64,000 nucleotides of DNA from Rhizobium leguminosarum bv. trifolii WSM2297 (GCF_000271845.1 NZ_JH719395.1:1544046-1608045), one strand, 5' to 3'; shown: positions 23,541-32,511, counted from the stretch's first letter. Numbers and translations are program-made. Notes: generated by a model from the letters alone, not told the origin.

Positions 23541-24299
23541 CTAGGTTACGAATTTCGTTTTTTCGGACTGGGCGATGCCAGCCACGATGCGGTCAATCAT
23601 AACGGGCTGCGGGTGCACCATGGACGCAGGCGTGTTTTCCCCGATCGACGCGGCCGGGCGGACGAGCGTTCCCATGGCATCACAACCGCGCCCGTGCCTT
23701 GATATGTGATCACATTGCCGGAGATGCCGGCGATGACCTGTGTGCTGAGGCGCGCGACGCCATCGAGGCCGGAATAGAGATTGATGGTCTGCTCTGCTCG
23801 AAGGAAGCTCGCATCCGCCACGGTGATGGCGTTGTAGGTCGCAACGCCGTCCGTGCCGGCCTGGACTGTCAGCGTCGTGCTTGGCAATTCCAGCATACCG
23901 GGCCAGCAGCCGCCGCGTGAGGGCGACACCCAGGCTGAGTAAGTATCGATCGCCGCGTCGCAGCAGGACGATGTACGCGCCATGATCCGACCAGCCGGGC
24001 GGAACCCGGCTGCCGATGGCTGCGGGCTGTTCGCGGCCCTGCATCTCCGGCGTCTGCCGTGCCGCATTTGCCGCGGGCGCCTGCCCTGCCTTTGCCGCTG
24101 CTGCGGGCTGCTCCTGCCCCTTGGCGACGAAGCGGCCGTTTTCGCCGTCGCGCGGCTGGGCCGTGAGGTCGTCCGGCCCATTGCCTTCGACGGTGTCGAT
24201 CGCCGCCTTCAGGCTGTCGCGGATACTCACTGGCTTGTCGTCGAACGCACCAAAATCTTCGCTGCCGTTGTCGGCCTCGTTCAGGTCTTCCATATCCAT
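23541..24299 (-). pseudogene. Broken phage scaffold-like gene fused to another phage gene fragment
   Basis: The first about 105 codons encode an acidic scaffold-like N-terminus (MDMEDLNEADNGSEDFGAFD; DGENGRFVAKGQEQ; IGSRVPPGWS), as seen in rhizobial phage scaffold/protease genes. After PPGWS the frame turns into basic, non-protein-like sequence, while another frame on the same strand (about 23600-23900) encodes a coherent fragment, TTLTVQAGTDGVATYNAITV then LSTQVIAGISGNVITYQGTG. A deletion has evidently joined two phage genes out of frame. No capsid protein remains between portal and DUF1515. Confidence 0.65.
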
Positions 24300-24335
24300 T
24301 GGGAAAGTTTCCTATTTCGGGGATTGATGCCCGGT

Positions 24336-24647
24336 TCAGGCGTTGTATTCGGCGTGTACCCGCCGCAATTCATTGCGGATCGCCGTTCGATCCGTCTTCG
24401 GCTTCTCGATCGGCTGCGGCTTTTCATTGCCGATTTCTTCCACGCCGGCCGCGCGGTACTCTGAACGCAACTTGGCTTTCGAGGTGTAATGCCGGCCGTC
24501 ATGCATCGACTGGATATCGATGCTGTCGCTGACGAAATGCGGCGCCGGCAGATCCGACTGCGCCGGGTTTTGCGCCGGCAGGCAATACTGCGGCCATTGG
24601 TCGAGCTGGTGCCAGCCGCCGCAGACGCGGCAATAGCGTTCTCTCAT
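24336..24647 (-). CDS. Small phage protein with Cys/His motif
   Basis: A 103-residue protein starting MRERYCRVCGGWHQLDQWPQ, giving CRVCGGWH and a later Cys, a possible single zinc-binding site, then FVSDSIDIQSMHDGRHYTSK and a basic C-terminus. It follows the portal gene by 18 bases. Proteins of this shape with a CxxCgxwH start and the DGrhytSK segment occur next to portal genes in related prophages as I recall. GGGAGAAAAG precedes the ATG at 24647; the in-frame GTG 15 bases upstream is less likely. Confidence 0.6.
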   Translation of the reverse strand: MRERYCRVCGGWHQLDQWPQYCLPAQNPAQSDLPAPHFVSDSIDIQSMHDGRHYTSKAKLRSEYRAAGVEEIGNEKPQPIEKPKTDRTAIRNELRRVHAEYNA

Positions 24648-24664
24648 GCTTTTCTCCCGCACGC

Positions 24665-26789
24665 TTATTGGTAGAGGGACTGCGCGGCGCGCATCCGGTC
24701 GATCGCCTGCGCCGCCATTTCGCCGCGCGCCTGCTCGATCGTGGCGCGATGCTCGATCTCAGCCTCGGCGACGCCGAGCTCGGCCTTGCGCTGTTCCGCA
24801 CCCGCCTTCACCTCGGCCGTCTTCAGCTTGATCATCTCGCCGGGTGCCGGCTGCGACTCCGGTTTCGGGGCGCTGGCCGCCTGGGAAAGCTGGGCGCCCA
24901 CCTGCTCCAGCGTGCTCTCCAGCTGACGGCCGGCCCTGAAGCCGCGGGCGGCAAAGAGCAGCGTCTCGACCATCACGGGCACCAGCATCGGGCTCTGCTG
25001 CGCCATCGCGCCGGCCTGCTGCATGAAGCCGCCGACCATCTGCACGAATTCCATGCGGCGCTGCTTTTCGGCATCCTCGTCGGGCTCGATCGTCGAATCC
25101 GTTTCGATATCGATCTGGAAGCCGCGAATGCTGTCGTTGCGCAGCAGCTGCACCACCTCGTCGATCGAAGGCGAGAGGATCATCTGCTGCAGCTGCGGCG
25201 GCATTTCGGGCGGCGCCATTTCGGGGGCCGGCTGGCCGATCTGCTGGGCCCGCATGGCCGCCTGCTGCGCCGCCATCTGCATCTGCTGCACCTGCATCTG
25301 CACCTGCTGCTTCTCAGCCATTGTCGGCAGCTTGATGCCGCTCACCAGCATCAGCGTTTCCGGCTGGAACTGGTCACAGATGATTTCGCCGGCAAGGCGG
25401 ATGATGTCGCGGGCAAAACGCGCCAGCTCGGCCTGGCGGTCGCGGATGCGGATCGAGCCCCATTGGCTCTTGATCCGCTGCGCCGTCGCCGTCTCCGAGG
25501 CCTGGGTGTCGCCGCGGACGATGTCGGAGATGCCGGTGATCTGGTAGACATCCTCGATCAGCTGCTTGCGCGCCGCCATGCAGGCAACGATCACCTTCTG
25601 CACCTCGTCGATCGGCAGCGTCACGATCGCTTTCGAGCCGCCCTTGTCGGTGAAGGCAGCCCATTCCGGGATCGGCACCATGACCATATCGTTTTCCGGC
25701 CGCATCGCCTTTTCGATCGCCGGCGAAATCGCGCCGTCGCCGGAGGGATAGAAGATCTTCAGCCGCAGTTGATCGGTCAGCTTGTTGATGCGCTTGGTCA
25801 GCAGATCGATCTCGTCGCATTGCTGCTGGTAATAGACATAGTCGGGAACCGGGATCAGCGAGCTCGTCGACATCGTGCGATAGGCCGGGCGCGGGCACGG
25901 CCAGAAATGGTTGAGATCAAGCGGCGGCTCCGAGACTTCGAGCGCCGCCGGCGAACCGTCGGCGATCCAGACGGTATAGTTCTCGCTCTTGCACCAGATC
26001 TCCCAGATATGGGTCTTGCCTTCGTTTTCGGCCCGCTCCGCCTGGCTGGCGCCCTTTTTACCGGCAGCACCTTCTGCCGCGCGCGATGTCATCGCCTCGC
26101 GGCCGAAGCGCTTCTCCATCTCTTCGTCGGTCATCGGCACGCGCCGCGCCACCCAGGTGACGTCCTTCCAGCGGCGGGCCGGCGAATGCAGGAAATCCGA
26201 CCAGTGGACATAGTCGATGCAGACACGCTCGTCGGCGATCACCTCCGGCTGAGGGCCGCCGATGGCGCCCATCTCGCCGATGACACCGCCGGGCATGCCC
26301 TCGCCAACACTTTGCCCAGCCGGCGGGCTGGAGGGTTCGACGCCCATGTCGAGCGGCTCGAAATCGGCCTCATAACGCAGCCACACGGTACCGAGGGCAC
26401 AGAGCAGGAAATCGTCGCGCACCGCCCGCATGATGGAATCGATATCGGCTTCATCGCCCGTATAGGCGAGATTGCGTTCGACGACCTCCGAAGCGATGCG
26501 CGCCACCGGCTGGGCATCCTTGAAGCGGCGCTCGACCACCGGCTGCGGCACACGGGCATAGACGGCCGGCTGCATCACCGAGGTGTTGGCCCAGAGCATC
26601 GGAAAGGCGCTTGGCCGCGCTCGTCTGGTCGGACTGCTGGTCGAGATAGATCTTCTCGATCTTGACGCAGCGGTCGTGCCAGGATTTGAAATAGCGCTGG
26701 GCGCGCTCGAGTTCCTGCTGCCAACGGGCGCCGACCTTTGCCGGGTCCCACCGCTCTCCACCCTCTGACGCCGTTATCTCGTCTTCCAT
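24665..26789 (-). pseudogene. Phage portal protein, frameshifted near the N-terminus
   Basis: Portal vertex protein through which phage DNA enters the capsid. Residues from WANTSVMQPAVYARVPQPVV onward are intact to the end (about 640 residues), with glutamine/methionine-rich stretches near the C-terminus (QQVQMQVQQMQMAAQQAAMR). The true N-terminus (MEDEITASEGGERWDPAKVG; CVKIEKIYLDQQSDQTSAAK) is in a different frame. Removing one C at about 26604-26607 (AAGCGCCTTTCCG to AAGCGCTTTCCG) would join the two into a single protein of about 709 residues. The gene start overlaps the terminase stop (TGATG). Either a mutation in a decaying prophage or a sequencing error. Confidence 0.8.
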
Positions 26790-28360
26790 CAAACACGCTC
26801 GCTATGTCTAGGGGTGGAATCGGCAAATTCGTTGAATGTCATCGTCTGGAATGTCGGCAGCGGCTTACGTTCGGGCCGCAGAGGCTCGGGCGCCAGTCCG
26901 GTGAAAATGATCGCCAGACCGCCGAAAGCATCCGCACCATGCGAAGCCCAGTTGTGCAGCGGCTCGTCGCGAAAAACGCTCAGATCCTCGTCCCAGTCCT
27001 TGCGGTAGTTCCTGAGGCACTTGATGCCCTCGGTGCAGCCGGCCTGGTCGAACTCGACGCTCGCCAGGATGCGCCGCGTGGCGTTGATGCGGTCGTGCAC
27101 ATAGGCGCGCTCGACCTTGCGGACCGTGCCGAGGCCGCGGGCCCTCACCTCTTTCAGCATGATTTCGATGCGGGTCATGCCGCCGCGCGTCCATTCCCGC
27201 ACCTTGATGTCATGCGGCATGTTGTGGACGCCGTAGACATAACCATGCTCGCCGCTGCGCCGCTCCAGCTCGTCGAGCATGCCGTCCATGCCGGTGCCGG
27301 TATGCTCGAAATAACCGATCATCCGGACCCGGCCGGGCAGCACCTGAAACAGCCAGACGCTGTTGGCATCGTCCATGCCGATGTCGGAGATGGTGTGGAC
27401 CGGATAACCCTCGACATGCGGGAAAACCCCGATGCGCTCTTCGGCATCGGCCACCGCCATCTGGTCGGCGTAATAGGCACCGTCGACGCTTGCCTCGAAA
27501 GCTTCGGCAGGCGTCGAGGGATATTCACGCTTCATGTCGCCGAGCTGGGTTTCGGCCTTCTTGACGTACCAGGCCCTCTGCCGGTCCGTCAGGGTGATCC
27601 CCTGTTCGCCGAGCTGGCGGAAATATTTGACGAAAGCATCGCTGATGATGACGCCTTCGGGCGCGATCGCATATTGCGGCTCCTTCCACCACGGGAAGAA
27701 ATGAAACTTGAAGTCCATTTCGGTCAGCTTTGCTGCCTGGCGCTCCTTGACCTGGGCATCCTCGCAGAGCGCGTAGAAATGCCCCTCCTGGCCTTCCGCC
27801 GTGCTTTCGACGAAGACCAGCTGGCCGGCCTGCACCGTATTCAAGGCGCCGGTCCGGACTTCCCTCGCCTTCTCCGGATATTTGGCGCACAGCTTTCCAT
27901 ATTCGGAGATATGCAGATATTGCAGCGTTCCCGATCTCAGCGACGTCCCGACACGAATGCTCGAATTGTTGGCAAGCAGCAATTCGGTCTGATTGCCTCT
28001 GACGACGGGCACGGCATTGCGGATACCATCCGGCAGATTGTCGTAGGGGTATTTCACCTTGTCCCGGAAGATCGTCTGCACGTCGCCGAGCGTATGGGCG
28101 ATGGTGCCGGCGCGGATATCCCGGTTGAAGACGCAGGCATCGAGCATGAATATCTGGATGAAGGTCGTCAGCCCCAACTGGCGGGCTTTCAGCAGCACAT
28201 TCAGATAATGCATCTGCTCGAAGAACGTCATCTGCGTCCAGTTCATCTCGAACCTGACGCGCCGGCCGGCTTTGTCGGTGATCCAATAGAGGTTGTTCAG
28301 CCGCCAGCGCCAGTCGGAAAACTGGTCAACCGCCGTTTGGAAGTCCGCGCGTCTTGCCAT
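26789..28360 (-). CDS. Phage terminase large subunit
   Basis: ATP-driven DNA packaging motor, 523 residues. The Walker-A-like LLKARQLGLTTFIQ near residue 60 is the usual variant in this terminase family; LVFVESTAEGQEGHFYAL contains the acidic Walker B/motif III region. The nuclease domain includes ISDIGMDDANSVWLFQVLPG and, near the end, GADAFGGLAIIF. The start at 28360 (MARRADFQTAV) overlaps the small subunit by 35 bases. Intact in sequence although neighbouring phage genes are broken. Confidence 0.88.
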   Translation of the reverse strand: MARRADFQTAVDQFSDWRWRLNNLYWITDKAGRRVRFEMNWTQMTFFEQMHYLNVLLKARQLGLTTFIQIFMLDACVFNRDIRAGTIAHTLGDVQTIFRDKVKYPYDNLPDGIRNAVPVVRGNQTELLLANNSSIRVGTSLRSGTLQYLHISEYGKLCAKYPEKAREVRTGALNTVQAGQLVFVESTAEGQEGHFYALCEDAQVKERQAAKLTEMDFKFHFFPWWKEPQYAIAPEGVIISDAFVKYFRQLGEQGITLTDRQRAWYVKKAETQLGDMKREYPSTPAEAFEASVDGAYYADQMAVADAEERIGVFPHVEGYPVHTISDIGMDDANSVWLFQVLPGRVRMIGYFEHTGTGMDGMLDELERRSGEHGYVYGVHNMPHDIKVREWTRGGMTRIEIMLKEVRARGLGTVRKVERAYVHDRINATRRILASVEFDQAGCTEGIKCLRNYRKDWDEDLSVFRDEPLHNWASHGADAFGGLAIIFTGLAPEPLRPERKPLPTFQTMTFNEFADSTPRHSERV

Positions 28361-28796
28361 TGATATCATCCAGCAGCTGCGAGACTTCGCCGGTCACGCC
28401 ATGTTCGAGCTCGACCTTGGCGCCGTATTTCCTAGGCTTCAACTTCTCGGCCACCCACTGACGGGTGGCGATGCGCAGCTGCGACCGCCGGATCGCCTCG
28501 CCATTCTCCTGCCAGCCGGTGGTCTCGCCGGCGGCGTTCTTCTTTTCGATCCAGTCATTGCTGCGGTCGTCGGCGATCTCGACCATCTCATCGACGAAGC
28601 CGTCGGCCAGGATCTCGCGGGCCAGCGCATAGCGCGCCCGAAACGCCGCCTTGCCGTCATCGGCAAGCCAGGAGAGCACCGTCGATTTCGCCGGCATATC
28701 CTCATCCCGGCAGATCGACCGCAGGCTTTCCCTGTCGGCAATGCGCTCGCAGATCGTCTCGGCCAGCGCCTGGGTGAACTTGGTCGGTCTGCCCAT
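28326..28796 (-). CDS. Phage terminase small subunit
   Basis: A 156-residue DNA-recognition subunit. It starts MGRPTKFTQALAETICERIA, with a helix-turn-helix-like region SLRSICRDEDMPAKSTVLSW and the helical KAAFRARYALAREILADGF, then a basic segment LRIATRQWVAEKLKPRKYG. This pattern is standard for terminase small subunits in alphaproteobacterial phages. It overlaps the large-subunit gene and follows a small structural-type gene by 18 bases. Confidence 0.85.
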   Translation of the reverse strand: MGRPTKFTQALAETICERIADRESLRSICRDEDMPAKSTVLSWLADDGKAAFRARYALAREILADGFVDEMVEIADDRSNDWIEKKNAAGETTGWQENGEAIRRSQLRIATRQWVAEKLKPRKYGAKVELEHGVTGEVSQLLDDINGKTRGLPNGG

Positions 28797-28814
28797 CGGG
28801 TCCGCTTCTGAAGC

Positions 28815-29051
28815 TCAGAACAACGCAATGATATTCGATGCCGTGGTCCCGGTCAGCGCCACGATCGCCGCATGCACCGGCAGGATTGTCCCGGCCGGCA
28901 CGCTCTTGAAGATCACCGGATCCACATCCCGCTGCAGCGCAATCGCCACATCACCCGCCGTGCCGATATAGAGCGCTCGCGCGCCAACAATCGCACTATC
29001 ATTCGGCGTCACCACAACCGCCCGCGAGGCCGGAGCAATCGAAGGGTCCAT
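28815..29051 (-). CDS. Spike-base-like phage protein (Rcc01079-like)
   Basis: A 78-residue protein whose core ALYIGTAGDVAIALQRDVDP, then VPAGTILPVHAAIV and TGTTASNIIALF, resembles the small spike-base protein of the Rhodobacter gene transfer agent and related phages. AAGGAGGACCACA precedes the ATG at 29051. As first gene of the remaining module it lies before terS. The assignment rests on the recalled family pattern, not a search. Confidence 0.6.
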   Translation of the reverse strand: MDPSIAPASRAVVVTPNDSAIVGARALYIGTAGDVAIALQRDVDPVIFKSVPAGTILPVHAAIVALTGTTASNIIALF

Positions 29052-29129
29052 TGTGGTCCTCCTTGTGAGGGGTGGGCTTGCCGGCACGGCCGCATGACGC
29101 GCTGCTTAGCTAGATTTGGCAAAAGGCGC

Positions 29130-29230
29130 TCCCCACCCTCCTTCATCCCAGGCCTTTGAGCCTGGGATCCATGCCCGCTGCCAATGGAGGCCAACGGGTC
29201 AAGCCAGGTCAAGCCCGAGGATGACGGAGC
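29130..29230. repeat. RIME2-like dispersed repeat upstream of prophage remnant
   Basis: Contains CCAGGCCTTTGAGCCTGGGA, ATCCATGCCCGCTGCC and GTCAAGCCCGAGGATGACGG. Related units occur at 31202, 43670, 46684 and 55690. The remainder of the 29052-29474 gap holds only the brnTA-flanking repeat. Confidence 0.8.
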
Positions 29231-29329
29231 AAGGGGTAAGCTCCGCGGCAAATCTGCGGTGGCGGTTCAGCCGCTGACCGGTTCGCAAGCGTGGCGAACA
29301 GCGCATAAGTTCGACGGGCGGCGCCGACC

Positions 29330-29415
29330 TTGACCGTCGACATCACCTTTGGACTCAAATTTCGCAGCTTGGATTTACGGTAGTTTTAAACGATCGGTTG
29401 GGCGATGATCAAGCG
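29330..29415. repeat. Direct repeat copy 1 flanking brnTA
   Basis: About 87 bases (core GTCGACATCACCTTTGGACT ... GGATTTACGG ... TGATCAAG) match 30136-30222; the first 55 bases agree at about nine positions in ten, the rest less. The right copy lies directly upstream of the dienelactone hydrolase gene, so this copy appears to be that gene's displaced upstream region. Confidence 0.75.
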
Positions 29416-29474
29416 CTTTCAAGCGTAGAAATTCTCTTCGACACTGGTTCGGCAAAAAGTAGTGAAATTGCTTT

Positions 29475-29524
29475 TTTGTACGTACATTTATTTGCATGAC
29501 GCCGCAAATTAATGTACATACAAA
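29475..29524. promoter_or_regulatory. Long palindrome, probable BrnA operator
   Basis: Imperfect inverted repeat: arms of 21 bases at 29475-29495 and 29504-29524 agree at 19 of 21 positions, with an 8-base loop. Arms contain TTTGTACGTACATT and AATGTACATACAAA. It ends two bases before the chosen brnT start. BrnA antitoxins repress their own promoter through such sites. Confidence 0.7.
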
Positions 29525-29526
29525 TT

Positions 29527-29775
29527 ATGAAAATGACCTGGGACGAAGCCAAGAGGATCGCCAATCTTCAGAAGCATGGCTTCGATTTCGACGACGTCTA
29601 TCTCTTCGATTGGAGGAATGCCGTCATCACCAGCAGCCGCGACGGTCGTTTCAAGGCGATCGGCTATTATGAAGACGGAACCGCCGTCGTGATCTATGCG
29701 CTGCTCGGCAGCGAGGCCGTTTCGATCATCAGCTTTCGCCCGGCCAGCAATAAGGAAAGGAAGGTGCTTCCATGA
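29527..29775 (+). CDS. brnT: BrnT-like toxin
   Basis: RelE-fold ribonuclease toxin of the BrnT family, 82 residues. The N-terminus MKMTWDEAKRIANLQKHGFD is diagnostic (WDxxKxxxNxxKHG), followed by VITSSRDGRFKAIGYYEDG and ISFRPASNKERK with the conserved Arg/Ser and Glu-Arg pair. The start at 29527 is chosen to match the family; the earlier in-frame ATG at 29512 lies inside the operator palindrome. No strong ribosome site is visible. Overlaps brnA by four bases (ATGA). Confidence 0.85.
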   Translation: MKMTWDEAKRIANLQKHGFDFDDVYLFDWRNAVITSSRDGRFKAIGYYEDGTAVVIYALLGSEAVSIISFRPASNKERKVLP

Positions 29776-30095
29776 CCGCAAAATATCCAGTCAGGACGAA
29801 ATTTCAGCCCGGCAATGGCTATTCGAAAGAGGACTGGGATGCCGTCGACAGCCCCGAACTGACCGACGAAGAGCTTGCATCGGCCCGCCCTGCGGCAGAA
29901 GTCCTGCCGAAAGCGTTTTTCGACCATGTCGACGAAGTGCGCCGAGGCCGAGGCCGGCCGGCGCTCGAACAGACGAAGCAGACCATCACCATCCGGCTCG
30001 ATCCCGATGTGATCGACCATTATCGGTCAGGTGGAAAAGGATGGCAGAGCAGGATCAACGACGATCTGAGGAAGCTGTCCGGACTTCAGAAATGA
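29772..30095 (+). CDS. brnA: BrnA-like antitoxin
   Basis: Antitoxin and autorepressor partner of BrnT, 107 residues. The disordered N-terminal half (SPELTDEELASARPAAEVLP) is followed by GRPALEQTKQTITIRLDPDV, a ribbon-helix-helix with IDHYRSGGKGWQSRINDDLR, the typical BrnA C-terminus. Coupled to brnT through ATGA. The pair is enclosed between imperfect direct repeats at 29330 and 30136. Confidence 0.87.
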   Translation: MTAKYPVRTKFQPGNGYSKEDWDAVDSPELTDEELASARPAAEVLPKAFFDHVDEVRRGRGRPALEQTKQTITIRLDPDVIDHYRSGGKGWQSRINDDLRKLSGLQK

Positions 30096-30135
30096 CCGCT
30101 TTCTAAGCGATCCATCGTTCGAAGGGGCGCGCCAA

Positions 30136-30222
30136 CTTGCTTGTCGACATCACCTCTGAATTCAAATCTCGCAGCGTGGATTTACAGTAGTCATAACTGA
30201 CGTGTCAGGGGGTGATCAAGGG
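30136..30222. repeat. Direct repeat copy 2 flanking brnTA
   Basis: Partner of 29330-29415. It lies between brnA and the dienelactone hydrolase gene and probably forms part of the latter's promoter region. Both copies are followed by a GCGTAGAA word, at about 29423 and 30249. Confidence 0.75.
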
Positions 30223-30289
30223 CCCAGCTTTGCCAACCCTCGGCTCCGGCGTAGAATAGCAGACCGTCGGTCAAACGATGGAGGCGTCA

Positions 30290-31135
30290 GTGAAAACCGC
30301 GGGATTTGTTCTTTGCCTTGCCGCTTTCCTCGGCGTCACGCTCCCGGCAAACCCGGCTGATGCCGACGAATTGGTGCGGTTCGAAAGCGTTCCTGCAAAA
30401 CTAAGCCCATTGCGAATACGCAAGGCTGCGGAACAAGGAGAAATTCTTGCTCAACCGCAGGGCACGCCATTGCAGGGATATTTATCCCGCCCGGAGGGCG
30501 ATGGCCCTTTCCCGGCGGTCGTCGTCCTGCATGGCTGCGATGGCATGCGTCTGAGCGTCAAAGAGCTTTGGCCGAAACGGCTGGTCTCCTGGGGTTACGT
30601 CGTGCTTGTTGTTGATAGCTTCACCACCCGCAACATCACAGATGCGTGTCAAAGTTCCCTCCCCGATCGCGTCTTCGACGCCTATGGCGCTTTGGAATTC
30701 TTATCGAAATCGAGCTTCGTCGATGCGCAGCGCGTCGCCCTGATGGGCTTTTCGGCCGGCGGCACCGCGACCCTGGAGGGAACAAAAATCGAAGGCAATG
30801 AACAGCTGATGGATCACAAATTCAGGGCGGCGGTTGCCTATTACCCGGTCTGCGCGGCAACCCAGGGCGATGCGACGGTGCCGATCCTGATTTTGACGGG
30901 CGACCGGGACAATTGGAGCCCGACGGAACGATGCCGGAAGAGGCTTGCCCGGCTGAGTGACGACAGCCCGCCGATCGAGCTCAATATCTACAAGGGCACG
31001 TACCACGATTTCGATGCGCCGGAATTCGCCGTGGGAAGAAAGGTGTTGGGACATATCGAAAAATACAATCCCGACGCCGCACCAAAGTCCATCCGCAGCG
31101 TTCACGCCTTCCTGCGAAAGTACCTGTTGGACTAG
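30290..31135 (+). CDS. Secreted dienelactone-hydrolase-family protein
   Basis: Alpha/beta hydrolase of about 281 residues with a signal peptide (VKTAGFVLCLAAFLGVTLPA, cleavage near ADA). The nucleophile elbow is GFSAGG (Ser155 with the chosen start), the acid is probably in LTGDRDNWSP and the catalytic His in TYHDFDAPEF. The oxyanion segment VVLHGCDGM is present. Substrate unknown; periplasmic dienelactone-hydrolase-like enzymes act on varied esters. GTG 30290 is preferred because GGAGG stands five bases before it; ATG 30278 is an alternative adding four residues. Confidence 0.82.
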   Translation: MKTAGFVLCLAAFLGVTLPANPADADELVRFESVPAKLSPLRIRKAAEQGEILAQPQGTPLQGYLSRPEGDGPFPAVVVLHGCDGMRLSVKELWPKRLVSWGYVVLVVDSFTTRNITDACQSSLPDRVFDAYGALEFLSKSSFVDAQRVALMGFSAGGTATLEGTKIEGNEQLMDHKFRAAVAYYPVCAATQGDATVPILILTGDRDNWSPTERCRKRLARLSDDSPPIELNIYKGTYHDFDAPEFAVGRKVLGHIEKYNPDAAPKSIRSVHAFLRKYLLD

Positions 31136-31201
31136 CGAAAACCTCGCGATCTGGTGCGAGACAACATCGTATGCGCCAGCGGCGAGTGTGGCACCAGCGC
31201 A

Positions 31202-31306
31202 CCCCAATCTCCGTCATTCCAGGCCTTGAGCCTGGAATCCATGCCCGCTGCCGATGGGCCGTCGTGGATCCTCGGGTCAAGCCCGAGGAGGACGGAGGGT
31301 GGGGTG
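31202..31306. repeat. RIME2-like dispersed repeat
   Basis: Contains TCATTCCAGGCCTTGAGCCT, ATCCATGCCCGCTGCC and the second stem TCCTCGGGTCAAGCCCGAGGA. Fills most of the 31136-31408 gap between two genes in tail-to-tail orientation. Confidence 0.85.
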
Positions 31307-31408
31307 AACTCTGCGGTAAATCAGCGGATTATGAGAGTGCGCTTCCGCTCGCTTTCTTCACAGCAAAGGCGCGCCGACCGACTGCCGGTCGCGCGCCTTA
31401 GCCCAAGA

Positions 31409-31957
31409 CTAAAAACCGCTCGGTCGCCCGGAGCTGGTCGCCTGGCTCGCCGAAGACATAAACGCCTCTTCCTCCGTGGGCACCTTCCCCTCCGGGGTCA
31501 AATCGTCGACGGCCTTCGGGAGATCGCGCCTCAGTCGCCCGAGAATCTCTTCATGCGAAAGGCCGGTGTTTCTGGCGATTTCGTTCAAAACATCCGGGCC
31601 GAGGGCTTCGGCGAGCTGGCCGTCATCGATCTCGGCATTCTGGCCGGGCTTTACCCATGAGTCGATCTTGTCGCCATGGCCGTTCTGCTGAAAGGTTTTG
31701 AGGAGATCGCCGAGACCGCCGCTGACGATGCCGCCGGAGGTCAGCCCGCCGAGAAGTCCGCCAAGACCACCGGAGCCGCCCAACCCACCGAGGATGCCGC
31801 CAAGCCCACCGGGCTGCTGGCCTCCGGGGCCATCCGGCTGGGGGTTGGCCTGCTGCGGGTTCTGGATGCCGCGCAGGAGTTCCCCGATCTTGTCTCGGTT
31901 CTGGTAGCCGGCAACGGCAAGAACGGCGAGAAGCGCCTTCAATTGACCGCTCATCAT
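31409..31957 (-). CDS. YidB-family (DUF937) protein
   Basis: A 182-residue protein with an N-terminal helix (MMSGQLKALLAVLAVAGYQN), a glycine/proline-rich low-complexity centre (LGGILGGLGGSGGLGGLLGG) and a conserved C-terminal DUF937 domain (LLKTFQQNGHGDKIDSWVKP; LAEALGPDVLNEIARNTGLS; EEILGRLRRDLPKAVDDLTP). The GdkidSWv and vDkLTP motifs are characteristic of YidB. GGAGGATTTCATC precedes the ATG at 31957. Function unknown; often a stress-associated small protein. Confidence 0.85.
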   Translation of the reverse strand: MMSGQLKALLAVLAVAGYQNRDKIGELLRGIQNPQQANPQPDGPGGQQPGGLGGILGGLGGSGGLGGLLGGLTSGGIVSGGLGDLLKTFQQNGHGDKIDSWVKPGQNAEIDDGQLAEALGPDVLNEIARNTGLSHEEILGRLRRDLPKAVDDLTPEGKVPTEEEAFMSSASQATSSGRPSGF

Positions 31958-32095
31958 GATGAAATCCTCCCATGGTGTTAAAGGCTGCAGGCGACCCAGG
32001 CAGAGTGCCACATGGGCAGCAATGTCCGGAGCGCCCAAAGGTTCCGCGCCGGGCTCTTAAAGGCCCGGCCGTCCACCTTGCTGCTCACGCGCTGG

Positions 32096-32437
32096 TCAGA
32101 TTTCCGGGCAACCGCGCCGATTTGCAAAGATCATCCGCTCCGGTCCGCGGCGCGTCATGCCCTGGACGACGATGCTGCGCGGCGACATGCGGACGACCTG
32201 CGCCCGATGAAGTCCTTCGCCGCGGGCAATATCGAGCGCATCACCCGGATCGCAGCCGCGCGGGCCGCGACGGTCATAGCGATCATAGCGGTCACGATCA
32301 CGATCGCGATCGTAAACGCCGACCCCGCCGGGGCCGATGCGCAGTTCCATATCCTGCGCCGCCGCGATCGTTGGCGAGATTGTCAAGCCGGTCATGCCGG
32401 CCAGGCCGATCAGGATAAACTGAAGAGATTTCCGCAT
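32096..32437 (-). CDS. Periplasmic hypothetical protein with Asp/Arg repeat
   Basis: A 113-residue protein with a signal peptide (MRKSLQFILIGLAGMTGLTI, cleavage near IAAA), then MELRIGPGGVGVYDRDRDRD with an Asp-Arg/Tyr-Asp repeat, and a small C-terminal domain including LDIARGEGLHRAQVVRMSPR. The C-terminus resembles short rhizobial exported proteins of unknown role. GGGAGGAACTC precedes the ATG. Upstream, on the minus strand, GGAAC-N16-GGTT at 32500-32476 is a weak EcfG-like promoter. Confidence 0.7.
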   Translation of the reverse strand: MRKSLQFILIGLAGMTGLTISPTIAAAQDMELRIGPGGVGVYDRDRDRDRYDRYDRRGPRGCDPGDALDIARGEGLHRAQVVRMSPRSIVVQGMTRRGPERMIFANRRGCPEI

Positions 32438-32511
32438 GAGTTCCTCCCATTGTTTTCGTGCCTTATCGCAAGACCAACCTCGCCATGCGGATTTTGTTCC
32501 TTGCTCAGGCT

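Noticed and set aside
24668..26665. 665-codon plus-strand ORF opposite the portal gene
   Set aside because: Leu/His/Arg-rich antisense frame; the portal frame has clear coding quality.
26738..28363. 541-codon plus-strand ORF opposite the terminase
   Set aside because: Antisense shadow without ribosome site or recognisable domain.
23179..29051. Functional prophage or gene transfer agent
   Set aside because: Only packaging-end genes remain, two of them broken, and no capsid, tail, lysis or integrase genes are present in the window.
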